A stretch of DNA of 64,000 bases, taken from contig CAVQBN010000013.1 of NCBI GenBank assembly GCA_963710735.1, forward strand, positions 1 to 64,000, in the 5' to 3' direction. Every line of letters begins with the position of its first letter. Positions within the stretch are counted from its first letter, which is position 1. The notes beneath the pieces are model-generated. The model did not search any database, had not been told where the DNA came from, and saw only the letters and a list, made by a program, of their open reading frames with translations. The position numbers and the translations under genes are program-made. Source of the stretch: FEN-1297 sp963710735 (GTDB lineage: Bacteria; Bacteroidota; Ignavibacteria; Ignavibacteriales; Ignavibacteriaceae). Below are positions 42,935 through 51,339 of the stretch, piece after piece.

Positions 42935-44485
42935 TTAAACATGAGTTTTAAATACGTTTAACATTTCCTTTACGGCTTTTTGAATACCATTAATTATTTC
43001 ATCAGTTAACTGTTTTTCTTTTCTAATAGATTCATAAATATTATTATAATTTACTTCAATATACTCATGAATTTCTTTTTCGAATCTTTTAATCTCGGCG
43101 ACCGGAATTTCATCTAATATTCCACTTGTGCCAATGTAAATACTAACAACCTGTTTCTCTATTGGCAATGGCGAGTATTGACCTTGTTTAAGCAATTCTA
43201 CCAATCGGACTCCTTTAGACAAAGTTCTCTGTGTTGCTTTATCCAAGTCGGAACCAAATTTAGCAAAAGCTTCAAGCTCTCTGTATTGTGCAAGATCTAA
43301 TTTTAAACTGCCCGCAACTTTTTTCATTGCTTTAATCTGAGCGTTACCGCCAACACGAGATACTGAAATACCTACGTTAATTGCAGGTCGAACGCCAGCG
43401 TTAAATAAATTAGACTCAAGATAAATTTGACCATCTGTAATAGAAATTACGTTTGTAGGAATATATGCGGAAACATCTCCTTGCTGGGTTTCAATTATAG
43501 GGAGAGCAGTTAAACTTCCTCCGCCGAGTTCATCGTTCAATTTTGAAGCTCTTTCTAATAAACGTGAATGAAGGTAAAACACATCGCCCGGATAAGCTTC
43601 ACGTCCCGGAGGCCTTCTTAATAACAAAGAAAGCTCTCTATAAGCAGCTGCTTGTTTTGAAAGGTCATCATAAATTACAAGAGCGTGTTTCCCGTTGTCA
43701 CGAAAATATTCGCCAAGAGTAGCACCGGAATAAGGAGCTATAAATTGTAATGGTGCCGGTTCGGCAGCTGATGCTGTAATTACCGTAGTAAAGTCCATTG
43801 CACCATGTTCCTGAAGCTTCGCAACAACCTGTGCAATGGTAGAACTTTTTTGTCCAATAGCTACGTAAATACAATAGACCGGATTAATGCCAAGTTTTTT
43901 AGCCTCTTCGGAATGGGTATATTTTTGGTTAATTATTGCATCAACAGCTACAGCAGTTTTACCAGTTTGCCTATCACCGATAATTAATTCACGCTGGCCG
44001 CGGCCGATTGGAATCATTGCATCAATTGCAGTTATACCTGTTTGCAACGGTTCTTTAACCGGTTGACGTTGAATTACACCAAGAGCTTTTCTTTCAATAG
44101 GTAAAAACTTACTAGTATTTATTGCACCCTTACCGTCTATGGGAAGTCCAAGCGGTGTAATAACTCTGCCTAGCATCTCATCGCCAACAGGCAAAGAAGC
44201 AACTCTCTTTGTTCTCTTAACAGTATCACCTTCTTTAACTAAAGTAGTGTCACCAAAAAGTACACAGCCAACGCTATCCTCGTCGAGGTTTAAAACCATT
44301 CCAAATACATCATTTGGAAATTCAACCAATTCGCTGGCCATAACTTTAGATAAGCCATAAACCCTGGCAATACCGTCTCCTATTTGTAAAACGGTGCCGA
44401 CATCATAAATGTCAACTTCATTTTCAAATCCAGATAATTGTTTTCTTAATATTGCCGATATTTCATCTGGTTTAACTTCAGCCAT
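42935..44485 (-). CDS. atpA: ATP synthase F1 subunit alpha
   Basis: A 516-residue subunit. P-loop GDRQTGKT is at residues 170-177. Other markers are ALVIYDDLSKQAAAYRE, LLRRPPGREAYPGDVFYLHS, SLTALPIIETQQGD, and the arginine-finger region VGISVSRVGGNAQIKAM. Length is normal. It pairs with the beta subunit, which must be encoded elsewhere. Confidence 0.98.
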   Translation of the reverse strand: MAEVKPDEISAILRKQLSGFENEVDIYDVGTVLQIGDGIARVYGLSKVMASELVEFPNDVFGMVLNLDEDSVGCVLFGDTTLVKEGDTVKRTKRVASLPVGDEMLGRVITPLGLPIDGKGAINTSKFLPIERKALGVIQRQPVKEPLQTGITAIDAMIPIGRGQRELIIGDRQTGKTAVAVDAIINQKYTHSEEAKKLGINPVYCIYVAIGQKSSTIAQVVAKLQEHGAMDFTTVITASAAEPAPLQFIAPYSGATLGEYFRDNGKHALVIYDDLSKQAAAYRELSLLLRRPPGREAYPGDVFYLHSRLLERASKLNDELGGGSLTALPIIETQQGDVSAYIPTNVISITDGQIYLESNLFNAGVRPAINVGISVSRVGGNAQIKAMKKVAGSLKLDLAQYRELEAFAKFGSDLDKATQRTLSKGVRLVELLKQGQYSPLPIEKQVVSIYIGTSGILDEIPVAEIKRFEKEIHEYIEVNYNNIYESIRKEKQLTDEIINGIQKAVKEMLNVFKTHV

Positions 44486-44512
44486 TTCTCTTTCCTTATA
44501 ATTTTCTTTTAC

Positions 44513-45067
44513 TTAATTCAATGAAGAGCCGCCAATTAAGAATTGCTTTTTTAATAATTCTAATTGATGTTTTAAAGATGCATCATAGACAGTATCACCC
44601 ACTTGAGCAATAAATCCGCCAATAACATTCGGATCTACATTGAAATTTAATCTTACTTTTTTCTGTAAAAGTTTTTCTAGATTATTTTTAAATTGATCAG
44701 CCTGATCATGTGTAAAATCCACAATGGTTTTTACTTTTACATTTACTATACCTAGTTTTTCATCTCTTAAAACGAGGAAAATTTTTGCGATATCACCTAA
44801 TAAATCTTCTCGTTTTTTTTCAATGAGAAATCTAAGGAAATTCATAGTCTCTATGTTCACCCTTGATTTAAAAATCGATTCCAAAACAGTTAATTTCAAA
44901 TTTGGTTTAATAATTGGACTAGATAAAGCAATTAAAAGTTGACGGTTAGCTTCTAATGTTGACGAAATCAATCTTATATCGTCGGATACAGCATCAAAAA
45001 CATTTTTATCTATAACAGAATTCAATAACGATGAAGCATAACGATATGATACTTTGTAAGTACTCAT
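44513..45067 (-). CDS. atpH: ATP synthase F1 subunit delta
   Basis: A 184-residue OSCP/delta subunit that ties the peripheral stalk to F1. It has the N-terminal VSYRYASSLLNSVID helix and the C-terminal GGFIAQVGDTVYDASLKHQLELLK motif. It sits in the canonical position between atpF (2-bp gap) and atpA. Confidence 0.95.
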   Translation of the reverse strand: MSTYKVSYRYASSLLNSVIDKNVFDAVSDDIRLISSTLEANRQLLIALSSPIIKPNLKLTVLESIFKSRVNIETMNFLRFLIEKKREDLLGDIAKIFLVLRDEKLGIVNVKVKTIVDFTHDQADQFKNNLEKLLQKKVRLNFNVDPNVIGGFIAQVGDTVYDASLKHQLELLKKQFLIGGSSLN

Positions 45068-45069
45068 CT

Positions 45070-45612
45070 TTAGTTATTATTAATCTCACTAATATATTTA
45101 TTAACTATTTTTTTCTGGACATCTTTATCAAGATTCTCTCTAATTATTTTTTCTGCTGCTTGTATTACTATTTCAACAACTTGAGATTTTAATTCATCAA
45201 ATGCAGCATCTTTATTACGTTGAATTTCTGATGAAGCTTCCTCAATTATCTTTTTTGCCTGCTCTTTACTTTCCTGAATCATTTGTTCCTTAAGTTTTTC
45301 CGCATATGCCCGGCTCTGATTTATAATTTGTTTGGATTCTTCCTCAGCCTTTGCCAAATTTGCCTGGTTTTGGTCCAGCACTTTTTGAGCTTCTTCTCTT
45401 GCTCTGTCAGCCTTTTCAAGGGATTCTTTAATTGCAATTTCCCTTTGATCCAACGCTGTCAATATTGGTTTCCATGCAAATTTCTTCAGAACAATTAGAA
45501 GTACGATAAAAGTTATAATAGTCCAAAAGACAACTCCTGGATCAACATCAATAATGCTGCCTCCGCCTTCAGAGGCCAATGCAATTACAGATAAACTTAA
45601 TTCCATTAACAT
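45070..45612 (-). CDS. atpF: ATP synthase F0 subunit b
   Basis: A 180-residue peripheral-stalk subunit. One membrane helix (about residues 24-42, PGVVFWTIITFIVLLIVLKK) leads to FAWKPILTALDQRE and a long charged coiled coil ending DKDVQKKIVNKYISEIN. About 20 residues precede the membrane helix, somewhat more than in E. coli. Confidence 0.95.
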   Translation of the reverse strand: MLMELSLSVIALASEGGGSIIDVDPGVVFWTIITFIVLLIVLKKFAWKPILTALDQREIAIKESLEKADRAREEAQKVLDQNQANLAKAEEESKQIINQSRAYAEKLKEQMIQESKEQAKKIIEEASSEIQRNKDAAFDELKSQVVEIVIQAAEKIIRENLDKDVQKKIVNKYISEINNN

Positions 45613-45673
45613 AATTTCAATTCCTAATTTTTCATATTACCTGATCTTGAAAATATTCTAAAATTAAATATTA

Positions 45674-45898
45674 TCAAGCAGCTTTAAATGCTAATAAGAT
45701 ACAAATTACTAAAGCAAAAAAAGCAACACCTTCGATTAAGGCAGCTGCAATAATCATTGCGGTACGAATAGGTGAAATTGCTTCGGGCTGTCTTCCCATT
45801 GCTTCCATTGCTCCTTTAGCCAAAAGACCAATACCTAGACCGGCACCGATTACGACTAAACCAGCACCGAGCCCCGAACTTAACCAACCTAGATCCAT
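45674..45898 (-). CDS. atpE: ATP synthase F0 subunit c
   Basis: A 74-residue two-helix proteolipid of the rotor ring. Helix 1 is the glycine-rich VVIGAGLGIGLLAKGAMEAMGRQP, the polar loop RQPEA follows, and helix 2 carries the ion-binding carboxylate E56 in ALIEGVAFFALV. Gly follows E56 and the sodium-binding Q/ES-T pattern is absent, which suggests proton coupling. GGAG precedes the ATG. Confidence 0.97.
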   Translation of the reverse strand: MDLGWLSSGLGAGLVVIGAGLGIGLLAKGAMEAMGRQPEAISPIRTAMIIAAALIEGVAFFALVICILLAFKAA

Positions 45899-45940
45899 TA
45901 TTAACTCCTTTATATTTTTTAGATAATATATTAAATAAAA

Positions 45941-46798
45941 TTAATGATCCATGTGTTTTGCCATCCCTATAAAAAGGGATGTTAACATAACAAAAACATA
46001 AGCCTGAATTAAGGCAACTAGTAACTCTAAAATTTCAATAAATAATGTAAAGCCTACTGCCACCGGAGAAACGTAAATAGAATGCATTATAAAAATCAAT
46101 CCAAGTAAAGAAAATATTACAATATGTCCGGCAATCATATTAGCGAAAAGACGAATACACAATGCAAAAGGCTTAGTAAATAATCCCAGTATTTCCAGAG
46201 GAACTATTATTACCATTATCCATCCCGGCATTCCAGGGGGAACTAAGCCTTTAAAATAATTTATAAATCCATAACTTTTAATTCCCGCATATTGTATTGC
46301 TATAAAAGACATTCCGGCCAATGCGGCTGTAACTGCAATATTTCCCGTAGGTACCACCAGGTTTGGAGCAGGAATTAAACCAAAAATATTGCAAAATAGT
46401 ACAAAGAAAAACAATGTAAGCAAATATGGTAAGTAAGGCTCGTAACCTTTACCGATAGATGGTTTTACAATTTCATCCCGAACAAATTCAACAATAATTT
46501 CGAAAATGTTCCCAATTCCTTTCGGAATTATTGATTTTTTATAGCCTCTTGCAGCCTTAATGCTTAAAATGATAAGTATTGCAGAAACCACCCAAATAAT
46601 AAAAATATCCCTAGTAATCGAAATATCCAATCCCAAAACATGAATTTGAGGTAGGTATAATTTACCTAGAGGCTCAAAACTAATATAATTCGCATCAAGT
46701 ACATGATGCATAATCCAGCTTGGATCGCTATTGCTATCAACAGCTTTTTTTGCTGTATCCGCTAAAGCAATTGAATTAGTGATTTTATCGATAAACAT
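45941..46798 (-). CDS. atpB: ATP synthase F0 subunit a
   Basis: A 285-residue membrane subunit forming the proton half-channels. The stator arginine is in FALCIRLFANMIAGH, and the last helices read EILELLVALIQAYVFVMLTSLFIGMAKH. The roughly 60-residue N-terminal extension before the first core helix is common in Bacteroidota-type a subunits. Confidence 0.96.
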   Translation of the reverse strand: MFIDKITNSIALADTAKKAVDSNSDPSWIMHHVLDANYISFEPLGKLYLPQIHVLGLDISITRDIFIIWVVSAILIILSIKAARGYKKSIIPKGIGNIFEIIVEFVRDEIVKPSIGKGYEPYLPYLLTLFFFVLFCNIFGLIPAPNLVVPTGNIAVTAALAGMSFIAIQYAGIKSYGFINYFKGLVPPGMPGWIMVIIVPLEILGLFTKPFALCIRLFANMIAGHIVIFSLLGLIFIMHSIYVSPVAVGFTLFIEILELLVALIQAYVFVMLTSLFIGMAKHMDH

Positions 46799-46805
46799 TT
46801 TGGGT

Positions 46806-47180
46806 TTATTTATTTCTAATACTAATATATATTATTTCTATTGTAAGATAATATATATAAAAAATAAGAACTGAAAATATAAAACTATTCTTATTTATAT
46901 CCAAGAATATTAAGGAAACTGTAATTATCACTACTAAAAAAAGAAGTCTTATACCCATCCCCATAAATACAATACCGATAAAGTCTTCACTATGTTTTTT
47001 TTCGGCTTTATGAAGAAAAATAACAGCAATTATGAAGCCTATTGTTGTAAATACTGCAGGCAGCATTATGGAAAAAAAATTACGGTAGGAGATTAAAGAT
47101 GTTGAATAAAATGCAATTATTACAACAAAAGCAATTATAATTAGAAAGGAATTATTCCTTAAAAACTTATTATGAAACAT
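46806..47180 (-). CDS. ATP synthase I-like small membrane protein
   Basis: A 124-residue protein with four hydrophobic segments (about 12-30, 37-55, 72-92, 99-118). Position between atpZ and atpB, size and topology match AtpI, an assembly helper for the c ring. Sequence similarity of AtpI proteins is low, so the call rests mainly on context and topology. Confidence 0.65.
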   Translation of the reverse strand: MFHNKFLRNNSFLIIIAFVVIIAFYSTSLISYRNFFSIMLPAVFTTIGFIIAVIFLHKAEKKHSEDFIGIVFMGMGIRLLFLVVIITVSLIFLDINKNSFIFSVLIFYIYYLTIEIIYISIRNK

Positions 47181-47183
47181 TTC

Positions 47184-47411
47184 CTAATTAGATTTAAGTG
47201 CTGTTTTTATAAAATTGTACAAGCCAGAGGCAACCCCTAATAAGGCAAATATTACCGTCAATATTGGTTCTGTCTTGAACTTTTTATCAAGCCAAACTCC
47301 GATAAAAAACATTATCGTTACTGTTGCTGCTAATTCAATTCCAAGTCCTAAATAACTCACCCAATTTCGGTCCGAGTTATCCCCTTTTTGAGGAATATTA
47401 TTGTTTTTCAT
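47184..47411 (-). CDS. atpZ: AtpZ/AtpI family protein
   Basis: A 75-residue protein with two membrane helices. The motif YLGLGIELAATVTIMFFIGVWLDKKFKTEP followed by ALLGVASGLYNFIK is the AtpZ/'putative F0F1-ATPase subunit' signature. Its start overlaps the bactofilin stop by 4 bp. It opens the atp operon and may form a divalent cation channel with AtpI, as proposed for the family. Confidence 0.88.
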   Translation of the reverse strand: MKNNNIPQKGDNSDRNWVSYLGLGIELAATVTIMFFIGVWLDKKFKTEPILTVIFALLGVASGLYNFIKTALKSN

Positions 47412-47797
47412 TTTTCCTTATTTTCCGAAACAATTGTACTAGGCATTTTACTTGGTGTGCTCATAGAACTTTTACCTTCGAAAACAGCACCTTCTTCAAC
47501 TACTAATATCTTTGTGATAATATCGCCTTTTAGTAATGAAGTTGATTCTAAAATAATCTTTTCATGTGCTGTAATAGTCCCGGAAATTTTTCCGCCAACA
47601 GTAATAATTTGAGCATGTACTTCACCAGTTACTTCACCTTGATTGCCGATCGTAAGATTTCCATTCGCAGTGATATCACCATTTACTGTTCCATCAATCC
47701 GGACGTTCCCATTACTAGAAAGTTTTCCTTCAACTATTACCCCCGAGCTTATAATTGTAACAGCGTCTTTTCCAATGTTAATATTTTTGTCTTTCAA
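47408..47797 (-). CDS. Bactofilin
   Basis: A 129-residue polymer-forming cytoskeletal protein. The DUF583 beta-helix is clear: regularly spaced VIVEGKLSSNGNVRIDGTVN, DITANGNLTIGNQGEV, IITVGGKISGTITAHEKI and SLLKGDI turns, with short disordered ends. Bactofilins scaffold wall enzymes at the membrane. The M23 peptidase gene lies 12 bp upstream, a pairing known in other bacteria. Confidence 0.95.
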   Translation of the reverse strand: MKDKNINIGKDAVTIISSGVIVEGKLSSNGNVRIDGTVNGDITANGNLTIGNQGEVTGEVHAQIITVGGKISGTITAHEKIILESTSLLKGDIITKILVVEEGAVFEGKSSMSTPSKMPSTIVSENKEK

Positions 47798-47809
47798 AAT
47801 ATATCTCCT

Positions 47810-48640
47810 TTAGTAATTAATTAAAAGATTTATAGGATTAATTGGTTTTCCGTCTTTCCAAATTTCAAAATGTAAATGCGGGCCTGTAGTTATTTCCCCG
47901 GAATTACCGCTTAGTGCAATTATTTCTCCTTCCAACACGATGTCGCGAGCTTTTTTTAACAGAGAAGAACAATGCTTGTATACTGTAATATAACCATCAG
48001 AATGGCTTATAATCATCATATATCCATCTTTCACAGTATAATCTGAAAAAATAACATATCCGCTTGCCGCTGCATAAATAGGTGTTCCGGTTTTAACAAC
48101 AATATCTATGCCCATATGTCCGGTAGAAGTATTAAAACCTCTGCTTATAAATCCATTAACCGGCATACTGAAATGAATTAAATCTGAACCTTTTGCAGAA
48201 TCATGGGCAAATAGCATTTTTACGACCGAAAAAATATCACCGCCGATTGGATTAACTTTTGATTTGGATTCGGTATTAATTTTGTCCTTTAACGAATCTA
48301 ATAAAGTAGAATCACCAAGCATTATGGCGTCTTTCAACTGCTGATTAGTTGATTTCAGATTTTCAAGCTGAGTTGCTAAAAATGTTAATTTTTTATTTAA
48401 TTCATCTATTAACTGCTTTTCCGAAGGCGTTAAATTTTGGTGCCTTGGAAAAAAAACTGTCCTAACCGGAGTTATGTTAAGTAGAAAAAACCCAAGGAGA
48501 AATACAACAATTGTAAAAGTTCCCACAATAGCAGCAAATTTTCCTGCGGAAAAATGGTGAGATTTTGTTTCGACACCGGCTCCGACCGGAATTATTACGA
48601 TCGAAAAGCCCTTTAATTTTTTGAAGTCCTTAAAGTTCAC
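47810..48640 (-). CDS. M23 family (LytM-type) metallopeptidase
   Basis: A 276-residue membrane-anchored peptidase: cytoplasmic start, one helix (about 33-53), coiled coil (about 68-100), and a C-terminal LytM domain. The zinc ligands are present: HMGIDIVV (H and D) and GPHLHFEIW (HxH, second H ligand). It therefore looks catalytically active and should cleave peptidoglycan cross-bridges in the periplasm. Directly followed by the bactofilin gene, which may localise it. Confidence 0.94.
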   Translation of the reverse strand: MNFKDFKKLKGFSIVIIPVGAGVETKSHHFSAGKFAAIVGTFTIVVFLLGFFLLNITPVRTVFFPRHQNLTPSEKQLIDELNKKLTFLATQLENLKSTNQQLKDAIMLGDSTLLDSLKDKINTESKSKVNPIGGDIFSVVKMLFAHDSAKGSDLIHFSMPVNGFISRGFNTSTGHMGIDIVVKTGTPIYAAASGYVIFSDYTVKDGYMMIISHSDGYITVYKHCSSLLKKARDIVLEGEIIALSGNSGEITTGPHLHFEIWKDGKPINPINLLINY

Positions 48641-48667
48641 TTAATAATACCTCTATAAAAAATTCAT

Positions 48668-49309
48668 TTAGCATTTATTGAATTTATCAATTATGTCGTC
48701 AAACTTTATTTTACCATCCCTTAAAAGAGTTGGCACAGTATCGCTTAAATCAATTAAAGTTGAAGCCTGATATACATTTTTTTTATCAGTATAAAAAATT
48801 GCATCCACTTCGGAAGAAAATTCATTTTCTATAATGCTCGGTTCCAAAAGAGGCTGCTGTTTACTTCTATTAACGCTCGTAGATATGAGCGGCATTTGTA
48901 ATTCGTTAGTTAAATGCAAACAAAAACGATTATTTGGAATTCTGAATGCAGCTGTTTGTACTCCGAGTATTTTACTTGTTTTCGAATTAAGTGTAAGCAC
49001 TATAGAAACCGGATTAGGCCAAATTGAAAGGAAAAAGTCTAAATGTTTCTCTGATTTAATTTCAATGTATTTAAGCAAGGTTTCAATACTGTTTATTAAT
49101 AGGATATACATCTTTCCAGGATCTCTACGCTTTATCTCATCAATTCTTCTTACAGCATCCTCATTAAATGGGTTTGCTCCAAAACCGTAAATTGTATCAG
49201 TAGGATAAACAAAAATAGTTCCTTCCAAATATAATTTTTTGGCTTTTTGTACTGCAGTTTCCATATTCTCATCAATATTTATCATTTCTGCGTTCTTGAT
49301 ATTAATCAT
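48668..49309 (-). CDS. YrdC/Sua5 family L-threonylcarbamoyladenylate synthase
   Basis: About 213 residues. The YrdC fold is shown by GTIFVYPTDTIYGFGANPFN, KRRDPGKMYILLINS, VSIVLTL, AAFRIPNN and PLISTSVNRSKQQPL. These enzymes make threonylcarbamoyl-AMP for the t6A37 tRNA modification. It lacks the C-terminal Sua5 domain. I use the ATG at 49307-49309, which overlaps the heptosyltransferase stop by eight bases, rather than an ATG ten codons upstream. Confidence 0.9.
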   Translation of the reverse strand: MINIKNAEMINIDENMETAVQKAKKLYLEGTIFVYPTDTIYGFGANPFNEDAVRRIDEIKRRDPGKMYILLINSIETLLKYIEIKSEKHLDFFLSIWPNPVSIVLTLNSKTSKILGVQTAAFRIPNNRFCLHLTNELQMPLISTSVNRSKQQPLLEPSIIENEFSSEVDAIFYTDKKNVYQASTLIDLSDTVPTLLRDGKIKFDDIIDKFNKC

Positions 49310-50321
49310 TAACCATTTCCTCAATTTTAGATATAACAAAACTAGATTTTAAATTATTACCGCATGCAAAATTTTTTAAGGGACATTCATCGTAACCATG
49401 TATTCCGCAAGGTTTGCATGCTAAATTATTGTAGCTCAAATATTGGCTCCTTTTATTATACGGATAAAATCCAAATTCCGGTAAAGTGGAACAATAAATC
49501 GTTAGAACCGGAACATCTGCACACATACCCAAATGAGTGGGAGCGCTATCGTTAGAAATTAATATTTTTGCTTTTTTAAGAAGTTCAACTACTTCAATTA
49601 GAGAAAACATACCGGCAGAGGAAGTAACCTTGCCATCAAATTTATTAACTATATTATCGCACAAAATCTTTTCTTTTTCACTGCCGATAAGAACTATTGA
49701 AAAATCCTTTTTTATTAAATGCGATATTACTTCTTCGAAGTTTTCGGCCGGGTATTTTTTAGTATTCCAGATACTTCCGGGTGCTATAACTGCAAAATCT
49801 TTTTTTATATTATTACTCTCACAAAACTCATTAATTTTTTCTTTTATATCCTTATCGATTTTTATTTCCGGAGATATTTTCCAATCACTGTTTTCGTATT
49901 TAAAACCAATTAAATCCAGATTACGCTGTACCTCGTGATGTTGAGGTTTGTATTCAATTAGATTTTTGTATACATGCCGCATACTGCTGTTAGAAAACCC
50001 GAATGTTTCTTTAACATCCATTTTCATTGTAATAAAAGCACTCCTGAATGAACGGTGCGGTGAATAAATTCTATTATAATTATTCTTTTTTAATTCTTTA
50101 ATAAAATTTAACAAAGAAATAAATGATTTATGTTTTCCTTTTTTATCTATTACAATAACTTCGTGTATATAAGGCGATGATGAAAAAATTTCAACAGTAG
50201 ATGGAATTGCCAATACATCTATTTCGCTATTAGGAATTTTTTCTTTTAACTTCTGAATCATAGGCAGAGTTAAAATTGCATCTCCAATAAAAGCGGTTTG
50301 TATTATTAAAAATTTTTCCAT
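49302..50321 (-). CDS. Glycosyltransferase family 9 (heptosyltransferase-like) 2
   Basis: A 339-residue GT-B enzyme: FLIIQTAFIGDAILTLPMIQ at the start, VIAPGSIWNTKKYPAENF in the middle, and the donor-site ILISNDSAPTHLGMCADVPV. It matches ADP-heptose:LPS heptosyltransferase II-like proteins acting on inner core. It is 6 bp downstream of the LpxL-type acyltransferase gene, consistent with lipid A-core synthesis. Confidence 0.92.
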   Translation of the reverse strand: MEKFLIIQTAFIGDAILTLPMIQKLKEKIPNSEIDVLAIPSTVEIFSSSPYIHEVIVIDKKGKHKSFISLLNFIKELKKNNYNRIYSPHRSFRSAFITMKMDVKETFGFSNSSMRHVYKNLIEYKPQHHEVQRNLDLIGFKYENSDWKISPEIKIDKDIKEKINEFCESNNIKKDFAVIAPGSIWNTKKYPAENFEEVISHLIKKDFSIVLIGSEKEKILCDNIVNKFDGKVTSSAGMFSLIEVVELLKKAKILISNDSAPTHLGMCADVPVLTIYCSTLPEFGFYPYNKRSQYLSYNNLACKPCGIHGYDECPLKNFACGNNLKSSFVISKIEEMVND

Positions 50322-50327
50322 TTCTGT

Positions 50328-51197
50328 TTAATATTTCCACCTTTTGTGCATCCACAGCCATTGCTCGGGATATTTTCGAATAAAGCTTTCTAAATAATTA
50401 AACATTCTCTGATTTAATTCAATTATTTTCTCTTCTTCATTTTCGGGTAAATCAGCACAGCTTATTTCATAAAAATCGGTTTTATAAGAGTAATCGGGCT
50501 GCCTAACAGGAATTCCGTAAAGAATTGGTGCGTTTGTTTTTAAAGCTAGAACAGCGGGTCCGGGATAAATTGTTGCCTTCCTTCCAAAAAAATTTACTCT
50601 CATTCCGTCTGAGGGGCCTCTTTGATCCGCTACCATAGCAATAATATTTTTTTCTTTTAATTCTTTATAAACCTGTCTAATTGAAACTCCTAAAGTAATA
50701 ATTTTATTTCCCCACCTTGTACGCATGGCATCAAGCCAATCAGTAACAAAAGGATTACGCTGTGGTTTTACTACAACATAAAGCGGTAATTTTAATTGCG
50801 TACCTATTGATAATGCCATATATTCCCAATTTCCAAAATGTGCAGATAATAGAAGTAGCCCTTTTTTATCATTATACTTTTCCATTATGAAATCTATATT
50901 GCTGCAATTAATTGCTTTTTCAATTTGTGCTTTTGTCATCCAGGGTGAATAAAGAATTTCGATAAGGGAAATCGCAAAGCTTTTATAACAGCCGAATGCA
51001 ATTTTATCTATTTGTTCTGTTGAATATTCTGGAAATGCTTTTGCTAAATTATCAATAGTTGTTTTTTTTCTAATTGGAATAAAGTAAAAAAAAACTAATG
51101 CAAGAATGGAAGAAAACTTACGTGAAAGTTTAAGCCCGCAGAATTTAAAAAAATAGCTAAATGCTTTAAATATTATATATTCAATTCTATTCGTCAT
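50328..51197 (-). CDS. Lipid A biosynthesis acyltransferase (LpxL/HtrB family)
   Basis: A 289-residue membrane-associated acyltransferase. It has the HxxxxE catalytic motif (SAHFGNWEYMAL), VKPQRNP, VADQRGPSDG, FFGRKATIYPGPA and the C-terminal YPEQWLWMHKRWK. It adds a secondary acyl chain to lipid A. It starts the co-directional run that continues through the heptosyltransferase, wall genes and ATP synthase. Confidence 0.93.
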   Translation of the reverse strand: MTNRIEYIIFKAFSYFFKFCGLKLSRKFSSILALVFFYFIPIRKKTTIDNLAKAFPEYSTEQIDKIAFGCYKSFAISLIEILYSPWMTKAQIEKAINCSNIDFIMEKYNDKKGLLLLSAHFGNWEYMALSIGTQLKLPLYVVVKPQRNPFVTDWLDAMRTRWGNKIITLGVSIRQVYKELKEKNIIAMVADQRGPSDGMRVNFFGRKATIYPGPAVLALKTNAPILYGIPVRQPDYSYKTDFYEISCADLPENEEEKIIELNQRMFNYLESFIRKYPEQWLWMHKRWKY

Positions 51198-51339
51198 TCA
51201 TCATAAGCATAAATAAATTTAAATATTTAAAAATGTGATGTGCAAAGTTAATGATTTGAGGGAATTAATGTAAACAAAATTACCCTATTAAAAGAGGCAT
51301 ATTTAGCACATTTATAAATAAAATTATACCGGCCTTAAA

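Noticed and set aside
51198..51339. Bacteroidetes-type TAnnTTTG promoter (TAACTTTG) before the LpxL-type gene
   Set aside because: No TTTG at the proper distance upstream; a single 8-mer match in AT-rich DNA is weak.
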